A DNA stretch of 64,000 bases from contig NZ_CP011047.1 in the NCBI RefSeq assembly GCF_000982825.1, forward strand, positions 3,906,001-3,970,000, read 5' to 3'. The notes beneath the pieces were generated by a model. It was not told the origin of the DNA, did no database searches, and worked only from the letters and a program-made list of their open reading frames with translations. The position numbers and the translations under genes are program-made. The DNA is from Cronobacter sakazakii. Lineage in GTDB: Bacteria; Pseudomonadota; Gammaproteobacteria; Enterobacterales; Enterobacteriaceae. Shown here piece by piece: positions 46,519 to 55,806 of this stretch (position 1 is its first letter; the number at the start of each line of letters is the position of its first letter).

Positions 46519-47637
46519 TTATCTGAGAAACAGTCCCCACAGCAGTGCATACCCCACCAGCGCAGACCACAGTAATAGCGGCAGCGAATAGAGATGAAAG
46601 CGCCACCAGATGCGGCGGTCAGCCGCCATACGCAGCGCAATCAGGTTCGCGAGCGAGCCTGGCAGGAGCCCGAATCCACCGATGTTGACCGCCCAGGCGA
46701 GCAGCGTCGTCGGCGGTACATAGTTGAGCAGCAAAATGGTCGCGGGCACGTTGCTGATAAACTGCGACAGGCCGATGCCCAGCGCATACAGGCCTGCGGG
46801 CGGCAGTTGCGAAACATGATGCAAACTGGACGTAAGCGCAGGCAGTTTGGTCAACAGATGCACATCGATAAACATCGCCACGAAGACCAGCAGCAGGCTC
46901 CAGTCAATGCTGATAAGCACCCGGCGCGCCACCAGCAGGAACCCCACCGCCACCAGCGCCAGCCCCCACAGGGCGACATTCAGCTCCAGCGCGGTTAAAA
47001 ACACGATGTAGAACGCAAGGCAACTCCAGACCAGGCGCGGCTGCCACTCGTGTTGTTTATCGTGCGACTGATAATGCAGCGCCTTGCCCGGAAAGCAAAA
47101 CCAGCAGAGCAGCAGCAGGCTCGCCATCAGCGCCAGCGCAAGCGGTGCCATGTGCAGAATAAATTCTCCAAACGCGAGGCCCGAGCGGCCCCATAAGAGA
47201 ATATTTTGCGGGTTGCCGATAGGCGTCAGCAGCGAACCGGCATTCACGGCCAACGCTTCAAAAATAATGAGGCGGTTAACCGGAATGGCGCAGAGTTTTT
47301 TCAGCGTCAGCGTCAGCGGCACCACGATAAACAGCGCCACGTCATTAGTTAAAAAAGTGGAGAGCAGTGCGGCGGCGCAGACCAGAAAGAGCGCCAGGCT
47401 GCGCTCTGTCGAAAAACGCCGCACCAGACGGCGGCCCAGCACGTCGAAATAGCCGCTCAGTTCAACGCCTTTGGTCAACATCATCAGCCCGGCAAGGGTA
47501 ATGATGGTGCGCCAGTCGACGGCCTGCGGCCACTCACGCGGCGCGAAAGGCACAAAAAAGGAGAGGATCACGCCGGTAATCAGTAAAAGCTGGAAAAACC
47601 GGTCGTGCAGAAAAGGACGCGCGAGGCGAAGTAACAT
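46519..47637 (-). CDS. ybiR: YbiR, putative anion/arsenite-type membrane transporter
   Basis: Inner-membrane protein of the ion-transporter (ArsB/NhaD/CitM) superfamily with about ten membrane segments, 372 residues as in E. coli. Conserved are LTNDVALFIVVPLTL and NAGSLLTPIGNPQNILLWG in the first half and SNVPATILLLNYVPP with GGFGLLPGSLANLIALR in the second, the paired re-entrant motifs of the family. Substrate unknown. Its start lies 2 bp after the mntR stop, so the two are co-transcribed, which suggests a link to manganese homeostasis. Confidence 0.94.
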   Translation of the reverse strand: MLLRLARPFLHDRFFQLLLITGVILSFFVPFAPREWPQAVDWRTIITLAGLMMLTKGVELSGYFDVLGRRLVRRFSTERSLALFLVCAAALLSTFLTNDVALFIVVPLTLTLKKLCAIPVNRLIIFEALAVNAGSLLTPIGNPQNILLWGRSGLAFGEFILHMAPLALALMASLLLLCWFCFPGKALHYQSHDKQHEWQPRLVWSCLAFYIVFLTALELNVALWGLALVAVGFLLVARRVLISIDWSLLLVFVAMFIDVHLLTKLPALTSSLHHVSQLPPAGLYALGIGLSQFISNVPATILLLNYVPPTTLLAWAVNIGGFGLLPGSLANLIALRMAADRRIWWRFHLYSLPLLLWSALVGYALLWGLFLR

Positions 47638-47639
47638 GA

Positions 47640-48107
47640 TTATTCGAACCCGTTTTGCTGGCTGAAACGACGAAAGACCTCAAGCGTCTCTTCGCTGACA
47701 TGGTGCTCCATCCCTTCGGCGTCGCGGCGTGCGGTATCCGGGTTAACGCCGAGTGCCAGCAGGAAGTTCTCGACGATTTGATGTCGTTCACGGCTCTGCT
47801 GCGCCAGCGTTTCGCCTTCCGGCGTCAGAAACACGCCGCGCCACGGGATCTGCTCAATCAGCCCTACAGAGGCAAGACGCTTGAGCATTTTCGCAACGGT
47901 CGGTTGCGAAACGCCAAGACGCGCCGCCATATCTACCTGACGCGCTTCGCCCACCTCCCGAATGAGATCGGAAATCAGCTCGACGTAATCGTCGATAAGT
48001 TCGCGGCGGTGGGCTTCACGTACCTGGCGAAAGCCTTCCACATGTTCTTCGACATTGACCAGTTGCGTCACTTTCATGCTGCTCTGCTTACCTGCCCGAC
48101 GGCTCAT
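47640..48107 (-). CDS. mntR: MntR, manganese-responsive repressor
   Basis: DtxR-family regulator that represses manganese import and mntS when Mn is plentiful. The start at 48107 (AGGA upstream) gives 155 residues, identical to E. coli length. The winged helix-turn-helix is [23 protein letters not shown] (about 64-86, given here in part), and metal-binding/dimer residues lie in [13 protein letters not shown]. Divergent from mntS across a gap holding an MntR box; ybiR follows in the same operon. Confidence 0.97.
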   Translation of the reverse strand: MSRRAGKQSSMKVTQLVNVEEHVEGFRQVREAHRRELIDDYVELISDLIREVGEARQVDMAARLGVSQPTVAKMLKRLASVGLIEQIPWRGVFLTPEGETLAQQSRERHQIVENFLLALGVNPDTARRDAEGMEHHVSEETLEVFRRFSQQNGFE

Positions 48108-48214
48108 TGATACTTCCTCATTACAGTGGCGCGATACGGTTAACGCTGTTTGCGGGCCATTGTAAACCACAGATTCACGAGCACAAAAAATTAACGCGTT
48201 AGCCATAGCTATAT

Positions 48215-48234
48215 AACATAGCCTGTGCTATATC
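48215..48234. promoter_or_regulatory. MntR operator upstream of mntS
   Basis: AACATAGCCTGTGCTATATC is an imperfect palindrome of the AACATAGC-N4-GCTATGTT type known for MntR sites in E. coli. It lies about 57 bp before the mntS ATG and 107 bp before mntR. Confidence 0.8.
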
Positions 48235-48290
48235 TGTATGTAATGCGAACAGTCGTGATGTTTACTGACTGTGAGACGCGGAGGTGTGGT

Positions 48291-48425
48291 ATGAACGAAT
48301 TAATGAGGTGTCTGAACGTGTTTACTCACTCCCCCTTTCAGGTGCGGCTGCGGCTGCTGAATATGCTGTGCGATATGTTTAATCCCAAACCCCAGCCAGG
48401 GCAGGATGATAACGGGCAACAATAA
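48291..48425 (+). CDS. mntS: MntS, small manganese-chaperone/exporter-inhibitor protein
   Basis: A 44-residue protein (E. coli 42). The sequence MNELMRCLNVFTHSPFQVRL, then RLLNMLCDMFNPKP, closely follows E. coli MntS with conserved HSPF, VRL and MLCDM. MntS raises the usable manganese pool, in E. coli by inhibiting the exporter MntP. It is repressed by MntR with manganese; the MntR box is upstream. A GGAGG ribosome-binding site precedes the ATG. The open frame extends 22 codons further 5' but lacks such a site. Confidence 0.92.
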   Translation: MNELMRCLNVFTHSPFQVRLRLLNMLCDMFNPKPQPGQDDNGQQ

Positions 48426-48717
48426 CCCGCTCCCCTTTCCCACGCGCTTGCCATTTTTTTGTCATTTTTTTGCGTTATCCTGAGCCCTGGCGCTCCTCAC
48501 GTTGGCTTTAACCTCTCTTTTGGCGAAATTTGCAGCCTTTCTCGCAAACTAGTTGGTTTCCCCCCGTTGCTATTCTTTTCGTGCGGCTCTATCTTCTTGC
48601 AGCCCTGCTCTTACGACGATACCGAATGCGGATCTCCCTCCCTTCTGGTCCAGCACTCTGACGGGCGAATACCCTTGATGCCAGGGTTTACGCATGGCGT
48701 TTCGTTGAATCCGTACT

Positions 48718-50301
48718 ATGAATCTAACGCTAAAAAATACTCTTGCTGCGCGCGGCATCGCTCTCGATCCGTGGATTGGCTTCTATTTTCTGCAATCGTT
48801 ATTAATTAATTTCGCTCTGGGTTATGAATTCAGCCTGCTGTACGCCATCGCGTTTTGCTGCGTGCTGCTGCTGCTGTGGAAAACCGCGCCGCGCGCGCAG
48901 AAAGGCCTTTTAGCCGTCTGCTCTCTGGTGGCCGGGCTCTATTTGCCTTTCGGGCAGACCTACGGCGCGCCGAACTTCAATACGCTGCTGGCCCTGCACG
49001 CCACGAATATGGAAGAGTCAACGGAGCTGTTGACGATTTTCCCGTGGTACAGCTATCTGGTGTCGCTGTTTATTTTTACGCTCGGCATAATCGCGTTGCG
49101 CCGCACACCGCAGGCACCCTCGCGCTGGCAGCCGTTCGATAGCCTCTGCCTTGCCGTCAGCGTGGTGAGTTTTTTCGTTACGCCAGTGCAAAACCAGCTT
49201 TACGGCGGCGTTTTCGCGCTGAAGGACAGCGGCTATCCGGTGTTTCGCTTTGTGAAAGATGTGGTGGTGAATAACCGCGAAGTGCTGGAAGAGCAGCAAC
49301 GCATGGAGGCTCTCTCCAGAATGAAAGACTCCTGGAATGTGCTGGCGGTCGCACCGAAATATCACACCTATGTGGTGGTGATAGGCGAGAGCGTGCGCCG
49401 CGACGCGGTAGGCGCCTTTGGCGGCCAGTGGGATAACAGCCCGTTTGCAAGCCACGTCAATGGCTACCTTTTTACCGATTACATCGCGGCCAGCGGGTCA
49501 ACACAGAAATCACTGGGGCTGACGCTTAACCGCGTCGTCGATAATAAACCGCAATATCAGGATAACTTCGTCACGCTCGCTAACCGCGCCGGTTTTCAGA
49601 CCTGGTGGTTCTCCAACCAGGGGCAGATTGGCGAATATGACACTGCCATCGCCAGCATCGCTAAGCGCGCCGATGAAGTGCATTTCTTAAAAAGCGGTGA
49701 TTTCGAGGCGGATAAAAACACGCGCGATGAAGCGCTGCTGAAGATGACGGCTCAGGTGCTGGCAACGCAACGCCCGCAGCCCCAGCTTATCGTGCTGCAC
49801 CTGATGGGCTCACACCCCCAGGCCTGCGACCGCACCCAGGGCAAATATGACGAGTTTGTGCAGTCGAAAGAGACCTCCTGCTATCTCTACAGCATTCGTC
49901 AGACCGACGACCTGCTAAGCAAGCTGTACCAGCAGTTGCAAAACAGCGGGCAGAGTTTCTCAATGGTTTACTTTTCCGATCACGGGCTTGCCATCAAAGA
50001 GCGCGGCAAGGCGGTGCAGTACCTGGCGCATGACGATAAATTTCAGCAGAATTTCCAGGTGCCGTTTATGGTGTTGTCGAGCGATGACAAAGCCCACCGC
50101 ATTATTAAAGCGCGGCGTTCAGCCAATGATTTCCTGAGCTTTTTTGTTCAGTGGACGGGAATCAAAGTGAAAGAGATTGCGCCGAAATATAAATTTATTT
50201 CCGGGCAAAAGGCGGGGCCGGTGTTTGTCACTAACTTTAAACTTAACAAGGTGAGCTATGATCACCTCGGTACGGATCTGTTTGACGCGCGTACCCGTTA
50301 A
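48718..50301 (+). CDS. opgE: OpgE (YbiP), phosphoethanolamine transferase
   Basis: Inner-membrane alkaline-phosphatase-superfamily transferase, 527 residues as in E. coli, where it decorates osmoregulated periplasmic glucans with phosphoethanolamine. About five N-terminal membrane segments (1-160) precede the periplasmic catalytic domain: VVVIGESVRRDAVGAFGG (metal ligand Glu), AASGSTQKSLGLTL (nucleophile Thr), LHLMGSHPQACDR and YFSDHGL (metal ligands). Its 292-bp upstream gap after mntS shows no other gene. It ends at a shared terminator facing ompX. Confidence 0.95.
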   Translation: MNLTLKNTLAARGIALDPWIGFYFLQSLLINFALGYEFSLLYAIAFCCVLLLLWKTAPRAQKGLLAVCSLVAGLYLPFGQTYGAPNFNTLLALHATNMEESTELLTIFPWYSYLVSLFIFTLGIIALRRTPQAPSRWQPFDSLCLAVSVVSFFVTPVQNQLYGGVFALKDSGYPVFRFVKDVVVNNREVLEEQQRMEALSRMKDSWNVLAVAPKYHTYVVVIGESVRRDAVGAFGGQWDNSPFASHVNGYLFTDYIAASGSTQKSLGLTLNRVVDNKPQYQDNFVTLANRAGFQTWWFSNQGQIGEYDTAIASIAKRADEVHFLKSGDFEADKNTRDEALLKMTAQVLATQRPQPQLIVLHLMGSHPQACDRTQGKYDEFVQSKETSCYLYSIRQTDDLLSKLYQQLQNSGQSFSMVYFSDHGLAIKERGKAVQYLAHDDKFQQNFQVPFMVLSSDDKAHRIIKARRSANDFLSFFVQWTGIKVKEIAPKYKFISGQKAGPVFVTNFKLNKVSYDHLGTDLFDARTR

Positions 50302-50336
50302 TACGGCAAATGCGATGCGCTGCATGATGCGCAGAT

Positions 50337-50366
50337 AAAAAAAATCCGCCCGTGGGCGGATTTTTT
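50337..50366. terminator. Bidirectional terminator between opgE and ompX
   Basis: AAAAAATCCGCCC-GT-GGGCGGATTTTTT, symmetric A and T runs, between convergent opgE and ompX. Confidence 0.92.
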
Positions 50367-50380
50367 CATCACCGAAGTGA

Positions 50381-50893
50381 TTAGAAGCGGTAACCCACGC
50401 CTGCGATCCAGGTGCCGATGTCGGTGTTACGCACACGGCTCTGCTCGTAGGAGAAGTCCAGAGCTACGTCCTGAACCGGGTTGAACTGCAGACCTGCGCC
50501 ATAGGAGAAGCCGTAGTCGCTGGTGTCTGCTTTATCAGTGCCGTTGGTAGCCTGTGCTTTATCGTAACCAACACCCACTACGCCGTAGATGCTTGCCCAG
50601 TCATTGATACGGTAAGCCGGACCCGCGGTGATGCCGTAGTACTGGTTTTTACCATATACGCCATCTTCAGTGCGGTCTTTTTCGGTGTAGGTGAAAGAAC
50701 CGATCACGCCCAGCGGGTTGCTGTCGTCGAACTCATAACGGTATTTCAGGTTGAAACCGTTCATTTTGTTCATCACGCCCTGAGCGTCGCTCTGCGCGTA
50801 GCCACCGGTAACGGTAGCGGTGCCAGCAACAGCAGAACCTGCGGAAACGGCCAGAACACAAGCCAGTGCTGAAAGACATGCAATTTTTTTCAT
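50381..50893 (-). CDS. ompX: OmpX, outer-membrane beta-barrel protein
   Basis: Eight-stranded outer-membrane beta-barrel, 170 residues from the ATG at 50893 (GAGGTGG upstream). A signal peptide of about 23 residues ends ...AGSAVAG. The barrel strands are evident (TVTGGYAQSDAQG, GFNLKYRYEF, YYGITAGPAYRIND, IYGVVGVGY) and the chain ends in GTWIAGVGYRF, the terminal-aromatic signal for BAM insertion. Loops 2 and 3 differ most from E. coli. OmpX is a target of envelope-stress small RNAs in E. coli (CyaR, MicA), and the leader sequence is conserved here. Confidence 0.97.
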   Translation of the reverse strand: MKKIACLSALACVLAVSAGSAVAGTATVTGGYAQSDAQGVMNKMNGFNLKYRYEFDDSNPLGVIGSFTYTEKDRTEDGVYGKNQYYGITAGPAYRINDWASIYGVVGVGYDKAQATNGTDKADTSDYGFSYGAGLQFNPVQDVALDFSYEQSRVRNTDIGTWIAGVGYRF

Positions 50894-50938
50894 AACCACC
50901 TCAAATGTGCTTCAAGTAAGTCCTAAGATTTAAATATA
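50894..50938 (-). promoter_or_regulatory. ompX -10 element and conserved 5' leader
   Basis: On the minus strand TATATT (50938-50933) is a good -10. The roughly 35-nt leader runs into GAAGCACATTTGAGGTGGTT before the ATG, the segment that, from memory, pairs with small RNAs in E. coli. The -35 is not convincing. Confidence 0.55.
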
Positions 50939-51242
50939 TCAAAACCCAGCAGGAAACTCTTTGTTGTTCGCGTTGTCTAATGCGCTCTTTCCTGTAACAG
51001 AACATTTCCGCCCGCGTCTATCCTGCTAAAAACACTGGATTTTACCAGGCGGGAATCATTATCGTCTCAGGTTACGCACGACTGCATCCGGATTATTCCT
51101 AAACGCGAATGCGCATTTTTTGCGCTGACAGAAGTATGATACCGGTTATTTCGGGTGCGTTTATCAATGATTGCTCAACCACCAGAGAGTTAAATACAGT
51201 AAGCTATCGCATTTACTTATCTTTAACTTTTACAGGTGCAGG
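50939..51242. other. ompX-rhtA divergent intergenic region
   Basis: Just over 300 bp with the ompX and rhtA promoters pointing outward. A short GGTGCAGG ribosome-binding region precedes rhtA. I see no additional gene, and no regulator site that I can name. Confidence 0.5.
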
Positions 51243-52130
51243 ATGCCAACGTTACCCCGTAAAACGCCTCTCTGGCTGCCCGTTATTGTGCTCATCGTTG
51301 CGATGGCGTCGATTCAGAGCGGCGCTTCGCTTGCCAAATCGCTGTTCCCGGTAGTGGGCGCGCCTGGCGTCACCGCGCTGCGTCTGGCGCTTGGCACGCT
51401 GATTCTGGCCGTGGTGTTTAAACCCTGGCGGCTGCGCTTTACCCGCAGCCAGCGCATGCCGCTGCTGATCTATGGCCTGGCGCTGGGTGCGATGAACTAT
51501 CTCTTTTATCTGTCGATTCGTACTGTGCCGCTGGGTATCGCCGTCGCGCTGGAGTTTACCGGCCCGCTGGCGGTGGCGCTGTTTGGCTCGCGGCGTCCGG
51601 TGGATTTTCTGTGGGTAGCGCTTGCGGTGCTTGGGCTGTGGTTTCTGCTGCCGCTCGGTCAGGACGTCACGCATGTCGATCCGCTCGGTGCCGCCTGTGC
51701 GCTGGGCGCGGGCGTATGCTGGGCCATCTATATTATCGCCGGGCAGAAAGCGGGCGCGGAGCACGGCCCGGCGACTGTCGCCCTCGGGTCGCTTATTGCC
51801 GCTATCGTTTTCGTGCCCATCGGCGCGGCGGCGGCGGGCGAGGCGCTCTGGCACTGGTCAGTACTGCCCGCCGGCATTGGGATCGCCATTCTTTCTACCG
51901 CGCTCCCCTACTCGCTGGAGATGACGGCGCTGACGCGTCTGCCCACGCGTACATTCGGTACGCTAATGAGTATGGAGCCGGCGCTGGCAGCCTTTACCGG
52001 CATGATTTTTCTGGGTGAGACGCTGACACTGGTGCAATGGCTGGCGCTGCTGTCGATTATTATCGCTTCTGTCGGTTCGACGCTGACGCTCAGACGTGAA
52101 ACGCAGATAAAAAGCCTCGACATTGATTAA
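51243..52130 (+). CDS. rhtA: RhtA, threonine/homoserine exporter
   Basis: Drug/metabolite-transporter (DMT) superfamily exporter with ten membrane segments in two EamA repeats, exporting threonine, homoserine and related amino acids in E. coli. The ATG at 51243 gives 295 residues, the E. coli length; upstream codons in frame are not conserved. Diagnostic segments are MASIQSGASLAKSLFP, GAPGVTALRLALGTLIL, FYLSIRTVPLGIAVALEFTG and SMEPALAAFTGMIFLGE. Followed by a 315-bp gap and dps. Confidence 0.95.
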   Translation: MPTLPRKTPLWLPVIVLIVAMASIQSGASLAKSLFPVVGAPGVTALRLALGTLILAVVFKPWRLRFTRSQRMPLLIYGLALGAMNYLFYLSIRTVPLGIAVALEFTGPLAVALFGSRRPVDFLWVALAVLGLWFLLPLGQDVTHVDPLGAACALGAGVCWAIYIIAGQKAGAEHGPATVALGSLIAAIVFVPIGAAAAGEALWHWSVLPAGIGIAILSTALPYSLEMTALTRLPTRTFGTLMSMEPALAAFTGMIFLGETLTLVQWLALLSIIIASVGSTLTLRRETQIKSLDID

Positions 52131-52389
52131 AAAAAATAATTATTTCCCGGCACGGTTGATGCTGTGCCGGAATAACCTTTTATGACACTTTTAAGATATT
52201 TCCGCGTTGCGACTCATTCGCTTTTAAAATATCTATGCACGCGTTTCGTCATTAATCACGCCCTGATTTTAGCGCTATAAAAATACTTACAAAATTACAC
52301 AACCATCTGTTCCTTAAGCAAAAATAAAGCAAACACACCCTTGCTATTTATTTGATAGGTACAGCCTCGCCAGCAAAACCAAAACACGG
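52131..52389. other. Regulatory region upstream of dps
   Basis: AT-rich non-coding DNA between rhtA and the dps -10 element. In E. coli this interval binds OxyR, IHF, Fis and H-NS; I see AT-runs compatible with IHF or Fis but cannot place sites precisely. No coding potential. Confidence 0.45.
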
Positions 52390-52398
52390 TGCTATACT
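52390..52398 (+). promoter_or_regulatory. Extended -10 promoter of dps
   Basis: TGCTATACT is an extended -10 with the C-TATACT form favoured by sigma-S, about 47 bp before the ATG and resembling the E. coli dps promoter. No good -35 is visible, again usual for this promoter. Confidence 0.75.
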
Positions 52399-52445
52399 TA
52401 ATTCCGTAATTTCCTGGGACACAATCATCAAGAGGATATGAAATT

Positions 52446-52949
52446 ATGGGTACCGCTAAACTGGTTAAAACAAAGGCTTCCGATCTGCTCTACACGCGTA
52501 ACGATGTAGCTGACAGCGACAAAAAGGCCACCATCGAGCTGTTAAACCGCCAGGTGGTTAATTTCATTGACTTGTCGCTGATTACTAAACAGGCACACTG
52601 GAATATGCGCGGCGCTAACTTCATTGGCGTGCATGAAATGCTGGACGGCTTCCGTACCGCGCTGACTGGTCATATGGATACCATCGCTGAACGTGCTGTA
52701 CAGCTGGGCGGCGTGGCGCTGGGCACCACACAGGTGATCAACAGCAAAACTCCGCTGAAAAGCTACCCGCTGGACATCCACAGCGTTCAGGATCACCTGA
52801 AAGAGCTGGCGGATCGTTACGCTATCGTCGCCAACGATGTGCGTAAAGCCATCAGCGAAGCGCAGGACGAAGACACGGCTGATATCTTTACCGCCGCGTC
52901 CCGCGACCTGGATAAATTCCTGTGGTTTATCGAATCGAACATCGAATAA
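52446..52949 (+). CDS. dps: Dps, DNA-protection ferritin-like protein
   Basis: Dodecameric miniferritin that oxidises and stores iron using peroxide and compacts DNA in starved cells. It has 167 residues, exactly the E. coli length. The intersubunit ferroxidase ligands are all in place: His51, His63, Asp67, Asp78 and Glu82. The lysine-rich N-terminal tail ([20 protein letters not shown]) used for DNA binding is kept. A GAGG site precedes the ATG. Monocistronic with its own terminator. Confidence 0.98.
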   Translation: MGTAKLVKTKASDLLYTRNDVADSDKKATIELLNRQVVNFIDLSLITKQAHWNMRGANFIGVHEMLDGFRTALTGHMDTIAERAVQLGGVALGTTQVINSKTPLKSYPLDIHSVQDHLKELADRYAIVANDVRKAISEAQDEDTADIFTAASRDLDKFLWFIESNIE

Positions 52950-52982
52950 TTCGATAACCGACCAGACGCTTTACTTATCACG

Positions 52983-53007
52983 CCCCCTCCCTTGCGGAGG
53001 GGGTTTT
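52983..53007 (+). terminator. dps terminator
   Basis: CCCCCTCC-CTTGC-GGAGGGGG followed by TTTT, 34 bp after the dps stop. Confidence 0.88.
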
Positions 53008-53087
53008 GCACTATAAAGGGGCATGCTTTTGCCCTCTCCCACCGCAAACGTTATCTATTTGTAATAATCCCCTCACACAATCGTTAA

Positions 53088-54068
<981 letters not shown>

Positions 54069-54097
54069 TAATTCTTATTAAGCAGTTATCATCAGTC

Positions 54098-54125
54098 AGG
54101 GGCGGCCTTCGCCCCTGCTATTTTT
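54098..54125 (+). terminator. glnH-glnP intercistronic attenuator-like hairpin
   Basis: AGGGGCG / CGCCCCT with a 5-nt loop, followed by GCTATTTTTG, between glnH and glnP. It looks like a leaky terminator that lowers expression of the membrane genes relative to the binding protein. Confidence 0.7.
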
Positions 54126-54151
54126 GAACCACGGTAACACAGGAAATTATC

Positions 54152-54811
54152 ATGCAGTTTGACTGGAGCGCCATCTGGCCTGCCATTCCCCTCTTGCTTG
54201 AAGGCGCCAAAATGACCTTGTGGATTTCGGTCCTCGGTCTGGTGGGCGGTCTGATAATCGGTCTGGTGGCCGGTTTCGCCCGCTCGTTTGGCGGCTGGAT
54301 TGCGAATCATATCGCACTGGTCTTTATCGAAATCATCCGCGGCACCCCGATTGTGGTGCAGGTGATGTTTATCTACTTCGCCCTGCCGATGGCGTTTAAC
54401 GACCTGCGTATCGACCCGTTCACCGCGGCAGTGGTCACTATCATGATCAACTCCGGCGCGTATATCGCGGAGATCACCCGCGGCGCGGTGCTTTCTATTC
54501 ATAAAGGCTTTCGCGAAGCGGGCCTGGCGCTGGGGCTGTCGAAGCGCGAAACCATTCGTCACGTGATCCTGCCGCTGGCGCTGCGCCGTATGCTGCCGCC
54601 GCTTGGCAACCAGTGGATCATCAGCATCAAAGACACCTCGCTGTTTATCGTTATCGGCGTCGCCGAGCTGACCCGTCAGGGCCAGGAGATCATCGCGGGC
54701 AACTTCCGTGCGCTTGAGATCTGGAGCGCCGTTGCGGTGATTTACCTGATCATTACCCTCGTTCTGAGCTTTGTTCTGCGTCGTCTGGAAAGAAGGATGA
54801 AAATCCTGTGA
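54152..54811 (+). CDS. glnP: GlnP, glutamine ABC transporter permease
   Basis: Inner-membrane permease of the glutamine importer, 219 residues as in E. coli, acting as a homodimer. About five membrane segments; His/Glu/Gln-type permease motifs include [20 protein letters not shown] and the EAA loop [20 protein letters not shown] (about 130-149). It overlaps glnQ by 4 bp (GTGATTG region), so the ATPase is translationally coupled. Confidence 0.97.
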   Translation: MQFDWSAIWPAIPLLLEGAKMTLWISVLGLVGGLIIGLVAGFARSFGGWIANHIALVFIEIIRGTPIVVQVMFIYFALPMAFNDLRIDPFTAAVVTIMINSGAYIAEITRGAVLSIHKGFREAGLALGLSKRETIRHVILPLALRRMLPPLGNQWIISIKDTSLFIVIGVAELTRQGQEIIAGNFRALEIWSAVAVIYLIITLVLSFVLRRLERRMKIL

Positions 54812-55530
54812 TTGAATTTAAAAATGTCTCCAAGCACTTTGGTCAAACCCAGGTGCTGCACAATATCGATTTAAAAATTAACCAGGGTGAAGTGGTGGTG
54901 ATTATCGGGCCGTCCGGCTCCGGCAAATCCACGCTGCTGCGCTGCATTAACAAGCTCGAAGAGATTACCAGCGGCGATCTGATTGTCGATGGCCTGAAAG
55001 TCAACGACCCGAAAGTCGACGAGCGCCTGATTCGCCAGGAAGCGGGCATGGTGTTCCAGCAGTTCTACCTGTTCCCGCATCTGACGGCGCTGGAGAATGT
55101 GATGTTCGGGCCAATTCGCGTGCGCGGCGCCAGCAAAGCGGAAGCCGAGAAGCTGGCGAAAGAGCTGCTCGCGAAAGTGGGCCTTGCCGAGCGCGGTCAC
55201 CATTATCCGTCCGAGCTCTCCGGCGGCCAGCAGCAGCGTGTGGCGATCGCCCGCGCGCTGGCAGTGAAGCCGAAGATGATGCTGTTTGATGAGCCGACCT
55301 CCGCGCTCGACCCGGAACTGCGCCACGAAGTGCTGAAAGTGATGCAGGATCTGGCTGAAGAAGGCATGACGATGGTGATCGTGACCCACGAAATCGGCTT
55401 TGCCGAGAAAGTGGCCTCGCGTCTGATCTTTATCGATAAAGGCCGCATCGCCGAGGACGGCAACCCGCAGGCGCTTATCGAGAACCCGCCAAGCCCGCGC
55501 CTGCAGGAGTTTTTGCAGCACGTGTCGTAA
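54808..55530 (+). CDS. glnQ: GlnQ, glutamine ABC transporter ATPase
   Basis: Cytoplasmic ATPase of the glutamine importer, 240 residues as in E. coli. Walker [10 protein letters not shown] (about 34-42), Q-loop [13 protein letters not shown], signature LSGGQQQR, Walker [15 protein letters not shown] and switch [10 protein letters not shown]. The start is GTG, taken because it overlaps the glnP stop and gives the family N-terminus [11 protein letters not shown]. Followed by a strong terminator. Confidence 0.98.
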   Translation: MIEFKNVSKHFGQTQVLHNIDLKINQGEVVVIIGPSGSGKSTLLRCINKLEEITSGDLIVDGLKVNDPKVDERLIRQEAGMVFQQFYLFPHLTALENVMFGPIRVRGASKAEAEKLAKELLAKVGLAERGHHYPSELSGGQQQRVAIARALAVKPKMMLFDEPTSALDPELRHEVLKVMQDLAEEGMTMVIVTHEIGFAEKVASRLIFIDKGRIAEDGNPQALIENPPSPRLQEFLQHVS

Positions 55531-55546
55531 GGTTTTCATCATGACG

Positions 55547-55573
55547 AACCCTCTCCCCGGAGAGGGTTTTTTT
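55547..55573 (+). terminator. glnHPQ terminator
   Basis: AACCCTCTCC-CC-GGAGAGGGTT followed by TTTTT, 16 bp after the glnQ stop. Confidence 0.9.
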
Positions 55574-55602
55574 ATGGGTTTGCGGTGGGTATGGCGCTTT
55601 TA

Positions 55603-55680
55603 AGGCGGGTGCGCAAGCCTACCCGCCCTACCTTGCTGCATGTATGTTTTCGTAGGGTGGGTAAGCGCAGCGCACCCACC
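55603..55680. repeat. Inverted pair of REP-like repeats (cluster 3)
   Basis: GGCGGGTGCGCAAGCCTACC-CGCC (55604 onward) and its inverted relative GTAGGGTGGGTAAGCGCAGC-GCACCCACC (55652-55680) face each other across a 20-bp linker. The same element family as the arrays at 23180-23352 and 25276-25611, here as a single head-to-head pair downstream of glnQ. Confidence 0.85.
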
Positions 55681-55806
55681 TTTATCGTCAGTCGCTGTAT
55701 CCAACGGTTACATTAAACCCGCTGCGGAATACTCCTCTTTTCCGGGCTTCGCTTATCCGGGCACTATACTTACCTCTTTGTGTCACTTTCTCAGCCGGAG
55801 GAGAGC

